64,000 bases of DNA. Origin: Panulirus ornatus (Eukaryota; Arthropoda; Malacostraca; Decapoda; Palinuridae). Of the stretch, positions 25,440 through 36,417 are shown piece after piece (position 1 is the stretch's first letter; each line of letters opens with the position of its first letter). The DNA lies in the NCBI RefSeq assembly GCF_036320965.1, contig NC_092241.1, forward strand, positions 29,863,297 through 29,927,296. Direction: 5' to 3'. The translations under genes were made by a program, and so were the position numbers. Under the pieces are notes generated by a model that saw only the letters and a program-made list of their open reading frames with translations, was not told the origin of the DNA and ran no database searches.

Positions 25440-25775
25440 AAGCCTCCATGAGGCTGAGCGAAGCGAGTGAAGTACCACATGGAACGGTACTTGCCCCCGT
25501 CAGTTTCATGATCTTCATAAAGGACCGAGGAGGGGGCTTAAATTCTAACCTTTAAAAGTTTCCAAGAGGATGCAATGTTAGTAGCAAGAGGTATAAACGA
25601 GTAAAGATTTGATGAAAAAAAATCGAAAGAGATCTTGACCAATTGACACAACCTTTCAGAAAAATAGCGAATGAAATTCAGCAGACATAAATAAAAAAGT
25701 ATACATTTTGAAAACAAGAATTCTAAACATGAGTACGAAAGACTTTATAATCCGCTGCCTATTTAAGTGAAAAGA
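25440..25775 (+). pseudogene. Degenerate CR1/Jockey-like reverse transcriptase fragment
   Basis: SEVPHGTVLAPVSFMIFIKD (near 25461-25525) matches the RT block B of these elements (SGVPQGSVLGP.LF..YINDL). A shifted frame then gives an EDAMLVARGIN block in place of the FADD box, in which both catalytic Asp cannot be confirmed. MKFS, SIHFENKN and KHEYE then follow, as in the downstream W.MKFN..KC..MH block. Several stops and frame shifts make it dead. Confidence 0.7.
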
Positions 25776-25800
25776 AGGATCCTGGAGTCGTTAGGAGTAT

Positions 25801-25802
<2 letters not shown>

Positions 25803-25880
<78 letters not shown>
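25803..25880. repeat. (TA)n microsatellite
   Basis: About 78 bp of TA. It is followed at 25887-25916 by a reverse-strand scrap of the LINE 3' tail (TTCATTATACTTTGTCGC then TGTCTC). Confidence 0.97.
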
Positions 25881-25882
<2 letters not shown>

Positions 25883-25886
25883 TATT

Positions 25887-25916
25887 TATTTCATTATACT
25901 TTGTCGCTGTCTCGAA
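25887..25916 (-). mobile_element. Tiny LINE 3'-tail scrap
   Basis: On the minus strand GAGACAGCGACAAAG then TATAATGAA matches the last bases of the LINE tail (20017-20035) and lies next to (TA)n. It is short but matches almost exactly. Confidence 0.6.
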
Positions 25917-26246
25917 AGCAATATATCAGGTAAAAGGCTTGGATTTACATTAAAGAATATGTACACTCTTCACTATGTAGGTAAGGCTACATCTTGAATT
26001 TGTTTTCAATTTTTCTGTTCTCTGAACTAAATAAGGGCCAAAGAAATCAAAAAGAATTACATTACAAAGTATAAAAAGAATTACAGGGTGTACACATTTA
26101 TTATACTTAATAGAATCAAAGAAAGCTAAATGATACGATGAAAATAAATGTAGCAATAGGATAATGAAAGGGTCGAAAAGTTAGATAGTTAAACCACTTG
26201 ATTGCTCTCTTCACTAAATCACTTGCTACAGCGAAGTATTTTTGAG

Positions 26247-26523
26247 GTTAGAAGCTGCTTATGAAACACCGATATTCAGAAAAGATAGTAGATCACTGCC
26301 CAGAAATTATTGTTCAGTTAGAAACTACTAATATAACACTTATATTCAAGAGAGGTATTAATCACTGCCCGTAAATTATCGTTCAGTTAGGAGTTGCTAA
26401 TATAACACCAATATTCAAGAAAGTAATAATCACTGTCCGTAAATCATCGTTCAATTAGGAGCTGCTAATATTACACCTATGTTCTAGGAATGTGATAAAT
26501 TACAGCCCAGGAATTATCATTAA
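26247..26523. repeat. Four-copy about 70-bp tandem repeat of an RT segment
   Basis: Units start near 26247, 26317, 26386 and 26454 and are 68-70 bp long. Each carries a GCTAATATAACACC(A/T)ATATTC-like core and ends with ATCGTTCAGTTAG-like sequence. Each unit encodes the same NITPIFKK motif. Confidence 0.85.
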
Positions 26524-26691
26524 ATTAGATCAACGTCAGGAGTTGGAGACTTATAGTACCTTCATTCGGGAAAAGATTGTCAATCACTTAGATGACCATC
26601 ACTTCATATCTGACAAATCTGCTTAGTTTCTTTTGTGATATAATCAACATGCATGATGAAAGTAAAGATAATCTCACCTATTTACATTTTA

Positions 26692-26832
26692 AGAAGTACT
26701 CAGTAAAGTTCTCACCTAATCTAGATCTTCAGAAGTACTCGGTAAAGTTCTCACCTAATTTAGATCTTCAGAAGTACTCGGTAAAGTTCTCACCTAATCT
26801 AGATCTTCAGAAGTACTCGGTAAAGTCCCACA
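26692..26832 (+). repeat. 39-bp minisatellite, 13-codon in-frame unit
   Basis: Three almost perfect copies and a partial fourth of a 39-bp unit that encodes QKYSVKFSPNLDL. The frame 26592-26885 stays open through it. Unit-to-unit differences are one or two bases, so the expansion is recent compared with the decayed RT around it. Confidence 0.92.
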
Positions 26833-27480
26833 TTAAAGGTTACCACTATAAGTCACATAGCACTCAGGGAATTGTGTGTCAGTAGTTAGGAAATCTGTTA
26901 ACTAGCAGAGTAGTTATGGATGGTCAAGCCTCTTAATGGTAAGACATAACAAGTGGTGTGCCAAAAGGATCAATCTTAGCACCAGTTCTCTTTCTCATAT
27001 ATATCAGTGATATTAACAATGGACTGCAGTGTAAGATATCGACATTCGCAGACGATAGTCAGTTAGGAAATAGATCGATAACATTGAATGAACGTCTGCT
27101 GCTTCAAAGGGACAAACTGATGGAGCACAGGGATCACATATGACAAATGAATCTTAATATCGATAAGTGCAAAGCTTTACGTATCGGAAGCAAAAGCGAA
27201 AAGGCAAACTACAGTAGGAATTTTACTGAAATAAAAAAGTGAATGAGGATAAAAACTAGTGTGATACTCTGTGGTGACCTAAAGCCAACTATGCACTGTC
27301 GAGACGCAGTTAAAAAAGGGTGACTTAAATACTTCGATCTATAGGAGTGGGTATCGAATTAAAGTTCAAGGAAATTAATCTCACTCCTTAATATATATCG
27401 CAAGGGGATGAGGGAATAGTTTCCCGCTGATCGTGAATGCGAGGCATTCTGGAATTTCTTTCGGTATCCAGTTCTTTGAT

Positions 27481-27745
27481 GTGCATACTTGTTATGCCGG
27501 AGAGACAAATAATTCCTTGTGTACACTCGATTAAGCCAAGAATTTTGTGAATCAAAAGTCTAATGACTTAATACATTTTTCTATCATACAGTTTGTCACC
27601 CAGAATCCATTTAAAAGCTCGTATCACCGTATATGCTACACATCTAATTTTTTTAGTCTTCTTAATGATTTATCGATTTCTATATCTCATAAGGATAATA
27701 TAAATTTCAATTGTTTCTCGTCCGAGACGTGGATACGGCTGTTAT

Positions 27746-27748
<3 letters not shown>
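27481..27748. other. Unassigned spacer
   Basis: An 86-codon frame runs into the CA repeat. No domain recognised. Confidence 0.4.

Positions 27749-27796
<48 letters not shown>
27749..27796. repeat. (CA)n microsatellite
   Basis: About 48 bp of pure CA. Confidence 0.98.
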
Positions 27797-27799
<3 letters not shown>

Positions 27800-27867
27800 C
27801 AAAATGACACTGAAACAAACACAGACAATTATACAAACGAACTTATACAAAACATGCATAAACACAA

Positions 27868-27871
<4 letters not shown>

Positions 27872-27904
<33 letters not shown>
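27872..27904. repeat. (GT)n microsatellite
   Basis: About 33 bp of GT, 75 bp after a (CA)n array. The pair could form a long imperfect hairpin. Confidence 0.97.
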
Positions 27905-27910
<6 letters not shown>

Positions 27911-28266
27911 TAGATACGTAGATATAGAGTGAGAGAGGGGGGTGGGGGCTGAAAATATTCAACATATACAGTGCCCGGAGATTCAAGTTGTTATATGCAA
28001 AATAGTTGCTAGATAGGAAGGTCGAGAGGTAGCAGTAAACCCCGGGAGGTCACTATGAGGCACCTTAGGTTAAGAGGTTAGAAACAATATAACTGTTGGT
28101 GGTTATATATCCTTCACCGTTAGGTGAACCACAGGAAGTGTGTCCTGAAGTACCAAGAAAAATTACGAGTGAATCTATAATGATATAATCTGTCACTGCA
28201 TGTTGGATGTGCTTTTCTGTGAGCATATGACATATAGACACAAAAGATCGATTAGGATTATGAAAT

Positions 28267-28507
28267 TATCATCCCTGTGGATAGGGTGGAAAGAATATTG
28301 CCCCCTACGTACCTCCTACGTATCGTAGAAGGCGACTGAAATTGGAGCGGGAGAAGGGGGCTGGAAATCCTCGCCTTCTATAGTACTTTCCCCAAATATA
28401 AAGGAACAGAAGAATGAGCAAAATGAGGATCTTTCCCCTGTAATGCCAAGTCATCTGTTCTGAGCATTACTTCGCTCATGCGGGAAGAAGGAAATGAATA
28501 TGAATAT
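28267..28507 (+). mobile_element. Non-autonomous LINE-derived SINE, full length, plus strand
   Basis: The head, ATCCCTGTGGATAGGGTGG, is followed by CGTATCGTAGAAGGCGACTG, GGAGCGGGAG and GGCTGGAAATCCTC, matching the LINE leader at 16736-16830. The match continues into the start of the LINE ORF (GGAACAGAAGAATGAG against GAAACAGAAGAAGGAG). The body then switches to TCATCTGTTCTGAGCATTAC and a degraded tail (TTCGCTCATGCGGGAAGAAGG, then GAATATGAA). There is no ORF. Confidence 0.78.
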
Positions 28508-28984
28508 GAAAGGTAAAAGGCAAACAATCCATGTGTTTCCGTGGATGCAAGACATTTACTTCTCAGTTGCGGTAAATCATGTGAATCTAAAAAAAGTCAC
28601 TGATATGAGAACATAAGGAAACAAAAATCTCTTAGTCTTCGATTTACATAACAGTGAGAAATAACGATCAGTCGAGGGAAATTAATGATTTCAGAGACAT
28701 TTGGATCATAGATGTGGGCCACTTTACCTTTGGTCAGTCGTTACTGTGGAAGTTCACTTGCTCTCCTGCATGCTTGAAGTAGTGTAAACCACTCTACAAT
28801 GATATGTATCATAGTGTTAGTATAATCAGATTAAAAAGTAACGAATCGCTATTCTTGAGAATAAACAGTTTTATTATATTTCAAAGATATCTAATGTATG
28901 AAAACGACTGTTTCTTGAGTCATCTTTACATAATGACCCGTCTCTCATGAGGACGCTTGTGGATCAAATAATTATATTAATTTT
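28508..28984. other. Unassigned spacer
   Basis: Nothing recognised. Confidence 0.4.
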
Positions 28985-29195
28985 TTTCATGATCACCCTG
29001 GACCAAATTCTGAGACCTCTTTATAGAGGCTTCTACAGTCGAAATCTACGTTTCTTCCAGTAATAGGGAAATGTGAACTTCTTTGGAGAGAAGAGTTCTT
29101 TAATGGGACTGTACTCCCAAGTGATACACCCCCGCTAAAGGTAACTTTTCGTTCGCATAATAACCTCAAGCAGCTGGAGTCCGGTAACACCAGTC
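28985..29195 (-). repeat. Repeat family C, copy 1
   Basis: It shares with 44855-45041 a series of words: TTCCAGT, AGGAAATGTGAACT, GTACTCCCA/GTGCTCCCA, GTGATAC, AAAGGT(A/G)ACTTTTC and AGTCCGGTAACA. On the minus strand both copies begin MLPD..C.R and then KVTF.E/G.VSLG, so the repeat may be a broken coding segment of an unidentified element. It is followed directly by a SINE tail at 29196. Confidence 0.7.
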
Positions 29196-29252
29196 CTCTG
29201 TTCTTAACGCTACCTCGCTAACGCGGGAAATGGCGAACAGTATGAAAGAAAG

Positions 29253-29255
<3 letters not shown>
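29196..29255 (+). mobile_element. SINE/LINE 3' tail fragment
   Basis: CAGTCCTCTGTTCTTAACGC then TACCTCGCTAACGCGGGAAA and GGCGAACAGTATGAAAG is a well preserved copy of the family tail. It ends in (TA)n. Confidence 0.8.

Positions 29256-29293
<38 letters not shown>
29256..29293. repeat. (TA)n microsatellite
   Basis: About 38 bp of TA, directly after a SINE tail. Confidence 0.97.
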
Positions 29294-29294
<1 letters not shown>

Positions 29295-29894
29295 GTGTGT
29301 AATTGCACAGGTGACAACATGAGCAGCCAAGGAGGACTCACAAACGCATGAATGGTTATAATCACAATTGAACGACCATAACTGTAAAGAAACTTAAAGC
29401 TGGTTACTCAGTTTTTGCCAGGCTGGTAGGATCACACAAGGTATGACCCGCAAGCCACCTAAACAACGATGGTACAACACTTCCATAAGAAACTTGAAAA
29501 AGTCATTTATATGTTGATCAGGTTGGTCCTGTAATTAGATACTTTTGGGATAACAGTTCAGCATCATCTCAAAAAAGTCTTCCTGGGTCAAGAATGCCTC
29601 TAATTCTTCCTACGTTCCTGAGAAGACCACTGCATCGATGCTTTACGCTCATTAACCTCCTGACAATCACCGTTCTTCCCGTGGACAAAGCTCTGGCAGC
29701 CACTAGTCTTGCCACTGTACTTGTAGCAAGACGACCATTCTTGTGAACCGTCACTCACTGGCTGGCCCCATTCGTCTTCCCAGTAAACGTCTGTTGCTCC
29801 CGGGTGACATACCACAGCTAGAGTGGCCCAGTACGCTGCTCCATGAATTCTCCAGCATCGACATTCGCGCTGGGAAGATGCCATTGGAAGCAAG

Positions 29895-29895
<1 letters not shown>
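29294..29895. other. Unassigned spacer, open minus frames
   Basis: Overlapping minus frames of 97 codons (29600-29893) and 61 codons (29569-29754) show no motif I can name. A decayed transposase is possible but not supported. Confidence 0.35.

Positions 29896-29934
<39 letters not shown>
29896..29934. repeat. (GT)n microsatellite
   Basis: About 38 bp of GT running straight into a 29-bp minisatellite. Confidence 0.97.
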
Positions 29935-29936
<2 letters not shown>

Positions 29937-30095
29937 CTGCTAATGCAGTGTGTGGATCTGTACTCCTGCTAGTGGAGTGTGTGGGTTGGTACTCTTGCTA
30001 GTGTAGCATTTTGGTCTGTATTCCTGCCAGTGTAGTGTGTGGGTTTGTACTCCTGCTAGTGCTATGTGTGGGTTTGTACTTCTGCTAGCGTACAA
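29934..30095. repeat. 29-bp minisatellite
   Basis: Five to six copies of a 29-bp unit of the type GTACTCCTGCTAGTG followed by TAGTGTGTGGGTTT, with about 10-25 percent differences between units. It begins at the end of a (GT)n array, and the unit itself contains TGTGTGGG. Confidence 0.88.
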
Positions 30096-30880
30096 ACTCC
30101 CACTAAGGTAGTGTGCAATGTAGTCTGGCATGGGAAATGCGTATCTGTATTTTGTTTAGTCTTTATGTAACAGATGAACACCACTACTGGCCAGGATACG
30201 ATATTAATAGTTCAAATGGCAAGAGAATGACGATAGAAATATTACTGGATGATGCACAGTCTACGGAATGTAAGAAATGGCAACAGCGTAAGAAATTGGG
30301 AAAGTCTAATCAAAGAATTTGAAAATCTTAGAACTATCAGCGTGCAGTTTATGGATGGATAGATAGATATCTAAATGTGTATAGCCTATTTCATTGAAAC
30401 TTCAAACTCAAAATTCATTTATTCTAATAAAGATTTTAAACATAACGTAGTATTACCAATAACATAACTGAAATACGGCTTAATGACACCACAAAGGAAG
30501 AGAAAGTAGAAATAACACGGAATAAAAGTCTCTGCCATGACAACGAATATCAAACCAGGTGGAACAGCGATTCATGTACGAAGCAATTAAGAAAGTAAGC
30601 TAGTGGTGAAGATGAGCCTTAAGAAATAGGAGGTGGCTATTAGTAAATATCCCAGCATGAACAAAAATAGACAGAGTGACATATTGATCAAACAAAGCTA
30701 CAGGAATTCAAGGGTATTGACAAAAGTAGGAGAAATGTTAATAAAACTACAGTATTTGGCTGCGCAAAGTAGCGATACACGGCATAAAGATAAGCAAGAA
30801 AATCTACCATAGGATCTTTAATAAATGGACCAATATCATAAGAGGTCTTTAAATGGGTAACAATAAGGAAAAGTATTGGC
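30096..30880. other. Unassigned AT-rich spacer
   Basis: Nothing recognised. The right part may be the decayed 5' side of the RT remnant that follows. Confidence 0.35.
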
Positions 30881-31640
30881 TTCAATCTTACTTATAGTAA
30901 TTGTGATTGACACAGACGAAGGAGTAATGAAATTCATATAAAGTTGCTTTGCAGATGACACCAAAAGAAGAAAAGAAAGTGCATGAGATTAAAAGATAAT
31001 TTACAAGTGGACTAATGAGAACATGAAACCAATGAAAGTAATTTGGGATAACCAAAGTATTGGAAAATTAACAATACAACAGTTACAACTTCCAGGTACT
31101 TGACCGGCGAATAAAATGGTAATGACGAGAAACTGAAATTCCTATTAATAATCACAAGTGAAATTTTGGAATTTGAAGACCAGTTTCAGAAAAGAACTTA
31201 AAACAAATTAGGTAATGAATGGAGTAATGCATACATTTACTACGAGGGAATGTAAACTTAAAATTACCATTATAATTAACACGTTCAAAGTGCATATGGA
31301 AAGAAAAATTGGATATTGTTGTGTTGTTTGGTCAGTAACAAAACAAACTGAAATGAATAAAACTGAGAGAATCGAGGAACACTTCATCAAAAAAAATGTG
31401 AGGAAACGGAACATCTGGACTATCACAAAAGATTGAAGGAACTGGATCCATAGGCTTAAGAGGAGAGGAGAATCAATTCAGAACATTACGTGCACGTTTA
31501 CTAGTACAGCAATTCGAAGAGAATGTACTTGGACGTAAATTTCACAACAGGAAACGTTTAGAGTAATCAACTCCACAGACATCTCTTTGACTATGATACA
31601 ATTAAGAAATATGTGTGTCTAGCAGAAATAAGTGGGAAGA
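30881..31640 (+). pseudogene. Degenerate Jockey/CR1-like reverse transcriptase, C-terminal half
   Basis: An SCFADDTKRRKES block (near 30940-30980) keeps both catalytic Asp, and IYKWTNENMKPMK follows. Further on come KIGYCCVVWSVTKQTEMNK and then ERIEEHFIKK (31290-31395), then RNWIHRLKRRGESIQ in another frame. This is the order YADD box, W..MKF box, LEYC..W box, QR..T box known in these elements. Stops and frameshifts are numerous. Confidence 0.72.
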
Positions 31641-31853
31641 ATATTTACCGTCCCATTATGCAAGGTAAAGAGGGGATGAAAGGAAAATTATATTAGTACA
31701 GAAACAGTTTCATTGGAAGCTAAACAAATGGTAAACATATGTTCCACACAGACCTAAAATCAGTAGCTGTGGTAGAAGAAGTTAACAGTGCGACTAAACA
31801 ATCAGTACTTTCGCTGAGCGCTCGCCTTGCCTCATGTCAAAATCGTGTCGTAG

Positions 31854-31857
<4 letters not shown>
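31641..31857. other. Unassigned spacer
   Basis: Nothing recognised. Confidence 0.4.

Positions 31858-31906
<49 letters not shown>
31858..31906. repeat. (CT)n microsatellite
   Basis: About 49 bp of CT, complementary in sense to the GA arrays. Confidence 0.98.
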
Positions 31907-31916
<10 letters not shown>

Positions 31917-32365
31917 ATTCATTTATCATCTTGTCTTTCTATCTGCATATTTGCATATCAGATACATGGCAACATTTTTCTTTCCCTTTGAAGATTGTCT
32001 CTCAAACACAATTAATTCTATCAACTCATCTATCGAACACTCATGTAGGTACTGAGCGTTAAGATGTCCAGTGCCTATAAAGTTGACGCGAAATGTTACT
32101 AGGGAAACATGCGATGAAAAGACAATATCTGACAATGAATCGATTGATGTCGTGTACCTACCAAGTATGATACCCGAGCCTGTAATCGCAGATGAGTAGG
32201 AATATAGATAGACATACGAAAGATAAAAGCTATAGTAAAAGACTGCTTTGATACACAACGTTGAAAGATAGAAAGATTTGCTAATAATAGTAGGGGAAGA
32301 GACTGTTATATGATTCAGTTACACGTTTCATGAAAATAGAAAACGAATACTTGGAAGAAATCGTC
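31907..32365. other. Unassigned spacer
   Basis: A 110-codon minus frame is unrecognised. Confidence 0.4.
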
Positions 32366-32415
32366 ACACACACACATACACACACACATACACACAAACA
32401 CACAGACACACACAC
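32366..32415. repeat. (CA)n microsatellite, interrupted
   Basis: CA repeat with TA and GA interruptions, ending at the 5' break of a LINE copy. Confidence 0.92.
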
Positions 32416-33447
32416 GTATGGTTGTTTAATCTGTGTCATGGATGGAGTGGTGAAGATAGAGTCTTGGAGAAAGAGGCGAGTGCGTGGTCTGTAGGGATAA
32501 GAGGGACCTAGGAAGAGAGTCTGTTGTTGTTTGCTGATGATACAGAACCGATGGCAGATTCGAGTGTGAATTTGCAGAAATAGTGACCTGAGTCTGAAAA
32601 GTGTGTTAAAGGAGGAAGTTGAGCGTAAGTGTGAATAAACGCAAGACTAATAGGTTTAGCAGAGTTGAGGGACAGGTACCTAGCTGGGGTGTGAGAGGTC
32701 ATGGAGAAAAATTTAAGGAAGTGTAGTGTTTTAGATACCTGGAGTTTGACATGGTAGCGAATGGAACCATGGAAGCGGAAGTGAGCTGTTGGGTGGATGA
32801 GGGGTTGATGGTTCCTGAAGGATTGAAGAATATGTGGAAAGAGAGAGTTAACTGGAGGGACAAATATGGCTTTGTTTGAAGTTGCAGTAGTCCCAACATT
32901 ATTACATGAATGTGAAGCATGGGCTATGGATAAGACTGTATGGAGGAGGGTGGGTGTGTTGGATATGAAATGTTTAAGGACAATACGTGTGTGGAGTGGT
33001 TTGACTAAGTAATGAAAGGGTAAGAGGGTGGTGTGGTAATAAAATGAGGGCGAGCTGACATATGGAAGGAAAGATTGAGGAAAGGTTGACAAACAGGATG
33101 TACGTGTCAAACGTGCAGGGAACAAGGAAAACGGGTGGACTAAACTGGAGATTGAAGGATGGAACGAAAAATATTTTGAGCAGTTGGGGCCTGAACATGC
33201 AAGGGAGTGAAACGCTTGCACGGAATAGAGTGAACTGGAACGATGTGGTATGCAGGGGGTCGACGTACTGTCGATGGACTTAATTAGGGTATATCAAGCA
33301 CCCATGGTAAACCATGCAAAGGTTTCTGAGGCCTGGTTGTGGATATGGAGCTGTGGTTTCGGTGCATTACACATGACAGCTAGAAAATGGATGTGAGCGG
33401 ATGCAGTCTTTTCGCCAACGCGGGAAACAGCGATGAAATATGAAAAA

Positions 33448-33448
<1 letters not shown>
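32416..33448 (+). mobile_element. Decayed LINE copy, 5'-truncated, plus strand
   Basis: It starts at the RT block corresponding to NLFMDGVV in the intact LINE, directly after (CA)n. It continues through a LFADDTEP-like box (near 32530), the YLG region near 32740, LHECEAWAMD near 32910 and the basic C-terminus near 33090-33150, which shows TR(K)TGGLNWRLKDG. A stop near 33245 sits close to the original. The 3' UTR at 33300-33430 matches the reverse-strand copy at 11010-12057 (GCTGTGGTTTCGG and ACATGACAGCTAGAAAATGG). The tail shows CGCCAACGCGGGAAACAGCG then (TA)n. There are many frameshifts. Confidence 0.85.

Positions 33449-33503
<55 letters not shown>
33449..33503. repeat. (TA)n microsatellite
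   Basis: About 53 bp of TA following the LINE tail. Confidence 0.97.
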
Positions 33504-33505
<2 letters not shown>

Positions 33506-36360
33506 AGGAAATTAATCAAAAGGGACAGAAAAGCATTACCAACATTCCTGAAAAACACTAGCTATATGATCGAAAACGCACGAAAGTCTTGGCCCGGCTA
33601 CCAGCCAGTACCTCACGACAAGTAGTCTCGAATTCCCTGATGGCCTTGGTAGTCCAGGTAGCCTTCTGGACATTATCTTAACTATGTCAAGCCTTTCCTA
33701 ATTGGCTGCCGAATATATGTATGTTAGCTGTGTGAAACATATTCCTGGCATGTTTAGGTACTAATGCTGGAAATCCTCCTCCTTTCTTGCTAGAAACTGG
33801 TGATGTAATACGGATTATTGGAAGTTTGGAGCTGTGTCAGAAGGATGGGAATCTCTGGTTTCTTTTTTTTCTTCGAGGGAGGAGGAGAGGAGAGAGGGAA
33901 GATGAAATTGTAGGGTGTATGTGGCACTGGTTAGAGAATCTTGTAGCATTTGGTCGATTTTTTCCTCTCTCTTGGCAGTAGTGAAAATGAGTGATCATGA
34001 TTAATGGTCACGGTAAAAACTAACCAAGCAATTGACAGAGACAGCGAGAGACACTTTTACAGGTTGGTAAGAATAGTTTCAGCTTGACTGCCTACTCAGT
34101 ATCACCGCAATACAAAACACTAATATCTTATTTATCATGAGAATGTAAATACGTGATCTAATACAGATGTACAGAATTATCAAGGACTTCAATTATCTCG
34201 GTATAACGAGATGCTCAAGGACAGAATCGTATGATTTCACTCGTGGTAATGATGATCAACTCGAGGCCAAACGTTTTATCTCCAGTGAGGCGAAATGCTT
34301 TTTCCCCAACGGAATTGTGAACGTATGGAATGGTTTCCTCGTTACAGGAGTTGAAAGTAGTACAGTACATACGATCAAATACTGATATATCTTTCGCTTC
34401 AGATCCAAGACTGATATTATCAGCTATTCTTTATTTATATGAAAAGTTTACTTGAAATATGAACTCTTACTCCACTAATCTGCGAGTTTTACTTATCATC
34501 TATTAATAGCGCCCGTGAGCGAGACACAAGACGTTCACACATCGCCCGAAGCAATAATCATATTAAAGAACAGCGACCAAAACTCAATAAGCAGAGCACA
34601 AGGCCAAGACAGACTACTCCAGCTACATGCCTTCTCATCACGTTACAACCAGTAAGAGCGCAGCGCTACATTGCCTCACCCAGCAGTCATTCTCAGGTGC
34701 TCCATCGACCTCTCCATACGTTCCTGGAAATGATTTGGTGGATTCATATTGAAACGCTGAGACAACCTTACTATCCCATCCTCACTTTCCTTAAAGTTAG
34801 CGTAGAAACTTGCAGATAATCGCGTTACAGGACAATGGGCTTTCTGTTATCTCTGGTTTCTTAAGTACACATATAATTTGGATTGAAGTTTTTATCAATT
34901 TACATAATGTGCATATATGATCGTACAATGTACACTGTATGCTCTTTTTAACAGAAAATGAATCTATAACTGTTCGATATAAGTCACCCAGGAGCAATGG
35001 GATACCCACAAGGCAGCACAAAACGATACTTACGAAAATTCGAAAGAAATTATGTATAGCATAAAAGCAGACGACTAAAGAAAGTCGCTAAAATAATGGA
35101 GGGATAGATAAGTGGGCATCGCGTCATGTATTCAAGGTAGGTTTGAATTCTACGCTAAGGCCTCCAGATCTCTATTCAGCCTGCCGCCGATCCATTAATC
35201 TGGCGTGTCTGAACTCCTCCACCAAGGTGTCACACTATTCAATGCTTCAGCGCGGCATCGTTTGTTCATCCCTAGTAGTCTGAAGCTGTTTATTAAATTA
35301 GATCCAACGAAGCTTGATTTGCTTGCAACATCATAGCATCATAGATGTTCTTTTTATTCGAAGTCACCTTATGAGAATCCTTTAGCAGGAGAGCTCTACA
35401 CGTATGATGAGCATGACAGCAATAAATAGAGAGAGAGTCATCAATTATACACACACATGAGCTTGGCGTCTCAGGGCATCGTCATCTATGCATATTTTGC
35501 CTCGACGAATGCCTCTGATAAGCAGTTTATTTAGTAAGGAGATAGACAGGACGCACAACCGCTCTCAGTAACGGTTATTGTTATGAGCAGTGCACGAACT
35601 GGCTCCACATGAGTTAGACGAAAGAGGAAAGGGATATATATATATAAAACTCAGTATTCATCCCTACACTCATGATGACCTTGTCCATAATGTAACCTTC
35701 ATTCCTTCTGTTTTTCTGAATGTGGTCATCTTAAGATCGAAGGATCTTGTATCATCATACGTTCAAGTTCCTTATCTGGCAGACGTCCTGACCCCAAACA
35801 GCACACATACTGTAGCAATAGTTGTCAAGATGATACTCCCCAGGCTTCCACTACAAGGTCACTCCTTTGTAAGTCCTTTTTTTTTTTTCAAAGAATAACT
35901 TCCATCTCTTTAGAAACGTTGATGCGATATTTAGGAAATATATCTTTGCTGCCCAAGAGTTCATATCATAATGCCATCCCCCTTCTTTTTTATGTATTTT
36001 GCGAGTCTCTAAGGAAGTCACAGTGTGAACGGAGAAGTAATGACGAAAAGAATTAGAAGAATGTGGGAGAGTAATGTTCTGAGAATTTTAGTTTGGTGTG
36101 ATATAACCTTTACCCTTTAAAATGGGGCGGAACTTATTTATCAAGAAAGAACTGAGAGTGTTAAGAATATCAGTGTTTAGCGGTAGGAATGAAGGAAACA
36201 AACATCACAACGTAAAGTCCTCAAGATCTCCAGACCCTGCCAGATCCAAACAAAAGATCTATGATTATTCTGCTACATGAAGCAGTCAGTGACTTGCCGA
36301 GAGCTGCATAGCTTAGCCAATCGCGGAGGCGTCAGGGAACAGAAGAAAAAGGCGTTAAGA

Positions 36361-36363
<3 letters not shown>
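33504..36363. other. Unassigned spacer, about 2.9 kb
   Basis: No frame above about 100 codons and no motif recognised. It holds short AT-rich words and a small TATATATATA run near 35634. The end, 36220-36275, carries a sequence related to 37040-37085. Confidence 0.4.

Positions 36364-36414
<51 letters not shown>
36364..36414. repeat. (GA)n microsatellite
   Basis: About 50 bp of GA. Confidence 0.98.

Positions 36415-36417
<3 letters not shown>

Larger units (their letters stand above)
26247..27480 (+). pseudogene. Degenerate CR1/Jockey-like reverse transcriptase with internal tandem amplifications
   Basis: The block order matches a non-LTR RT. An NITPIFKK..NH.P.. block comes first, then KIVNHLDDHHFISD (about 26570-26613), then VPKGSILAPVLFLIYISDIN (about 26958-27015). 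FADDSQLGN follows with both catalytic Asp, then MNLNIDKCKALRIGSKS and a C-terminal remnant (LCGDLKPTMHCRDAVKK). The NITPIFKK block is repeated four times and a second segment carries a 39-bp minisatellite. Motif A is missing or obscured and there are stops throughout. Confidence 0.75.

Noticed and set aside
26247..26523. CRISPR-like array
   Set aside because: Units are contiguous without spacers and the setting is a eukaryotic RT remnant.
29569..29893. Possible transposase on the minus strand
   Set aside because: No acidic triad or DNA-binding block could be matched; left unassigned.
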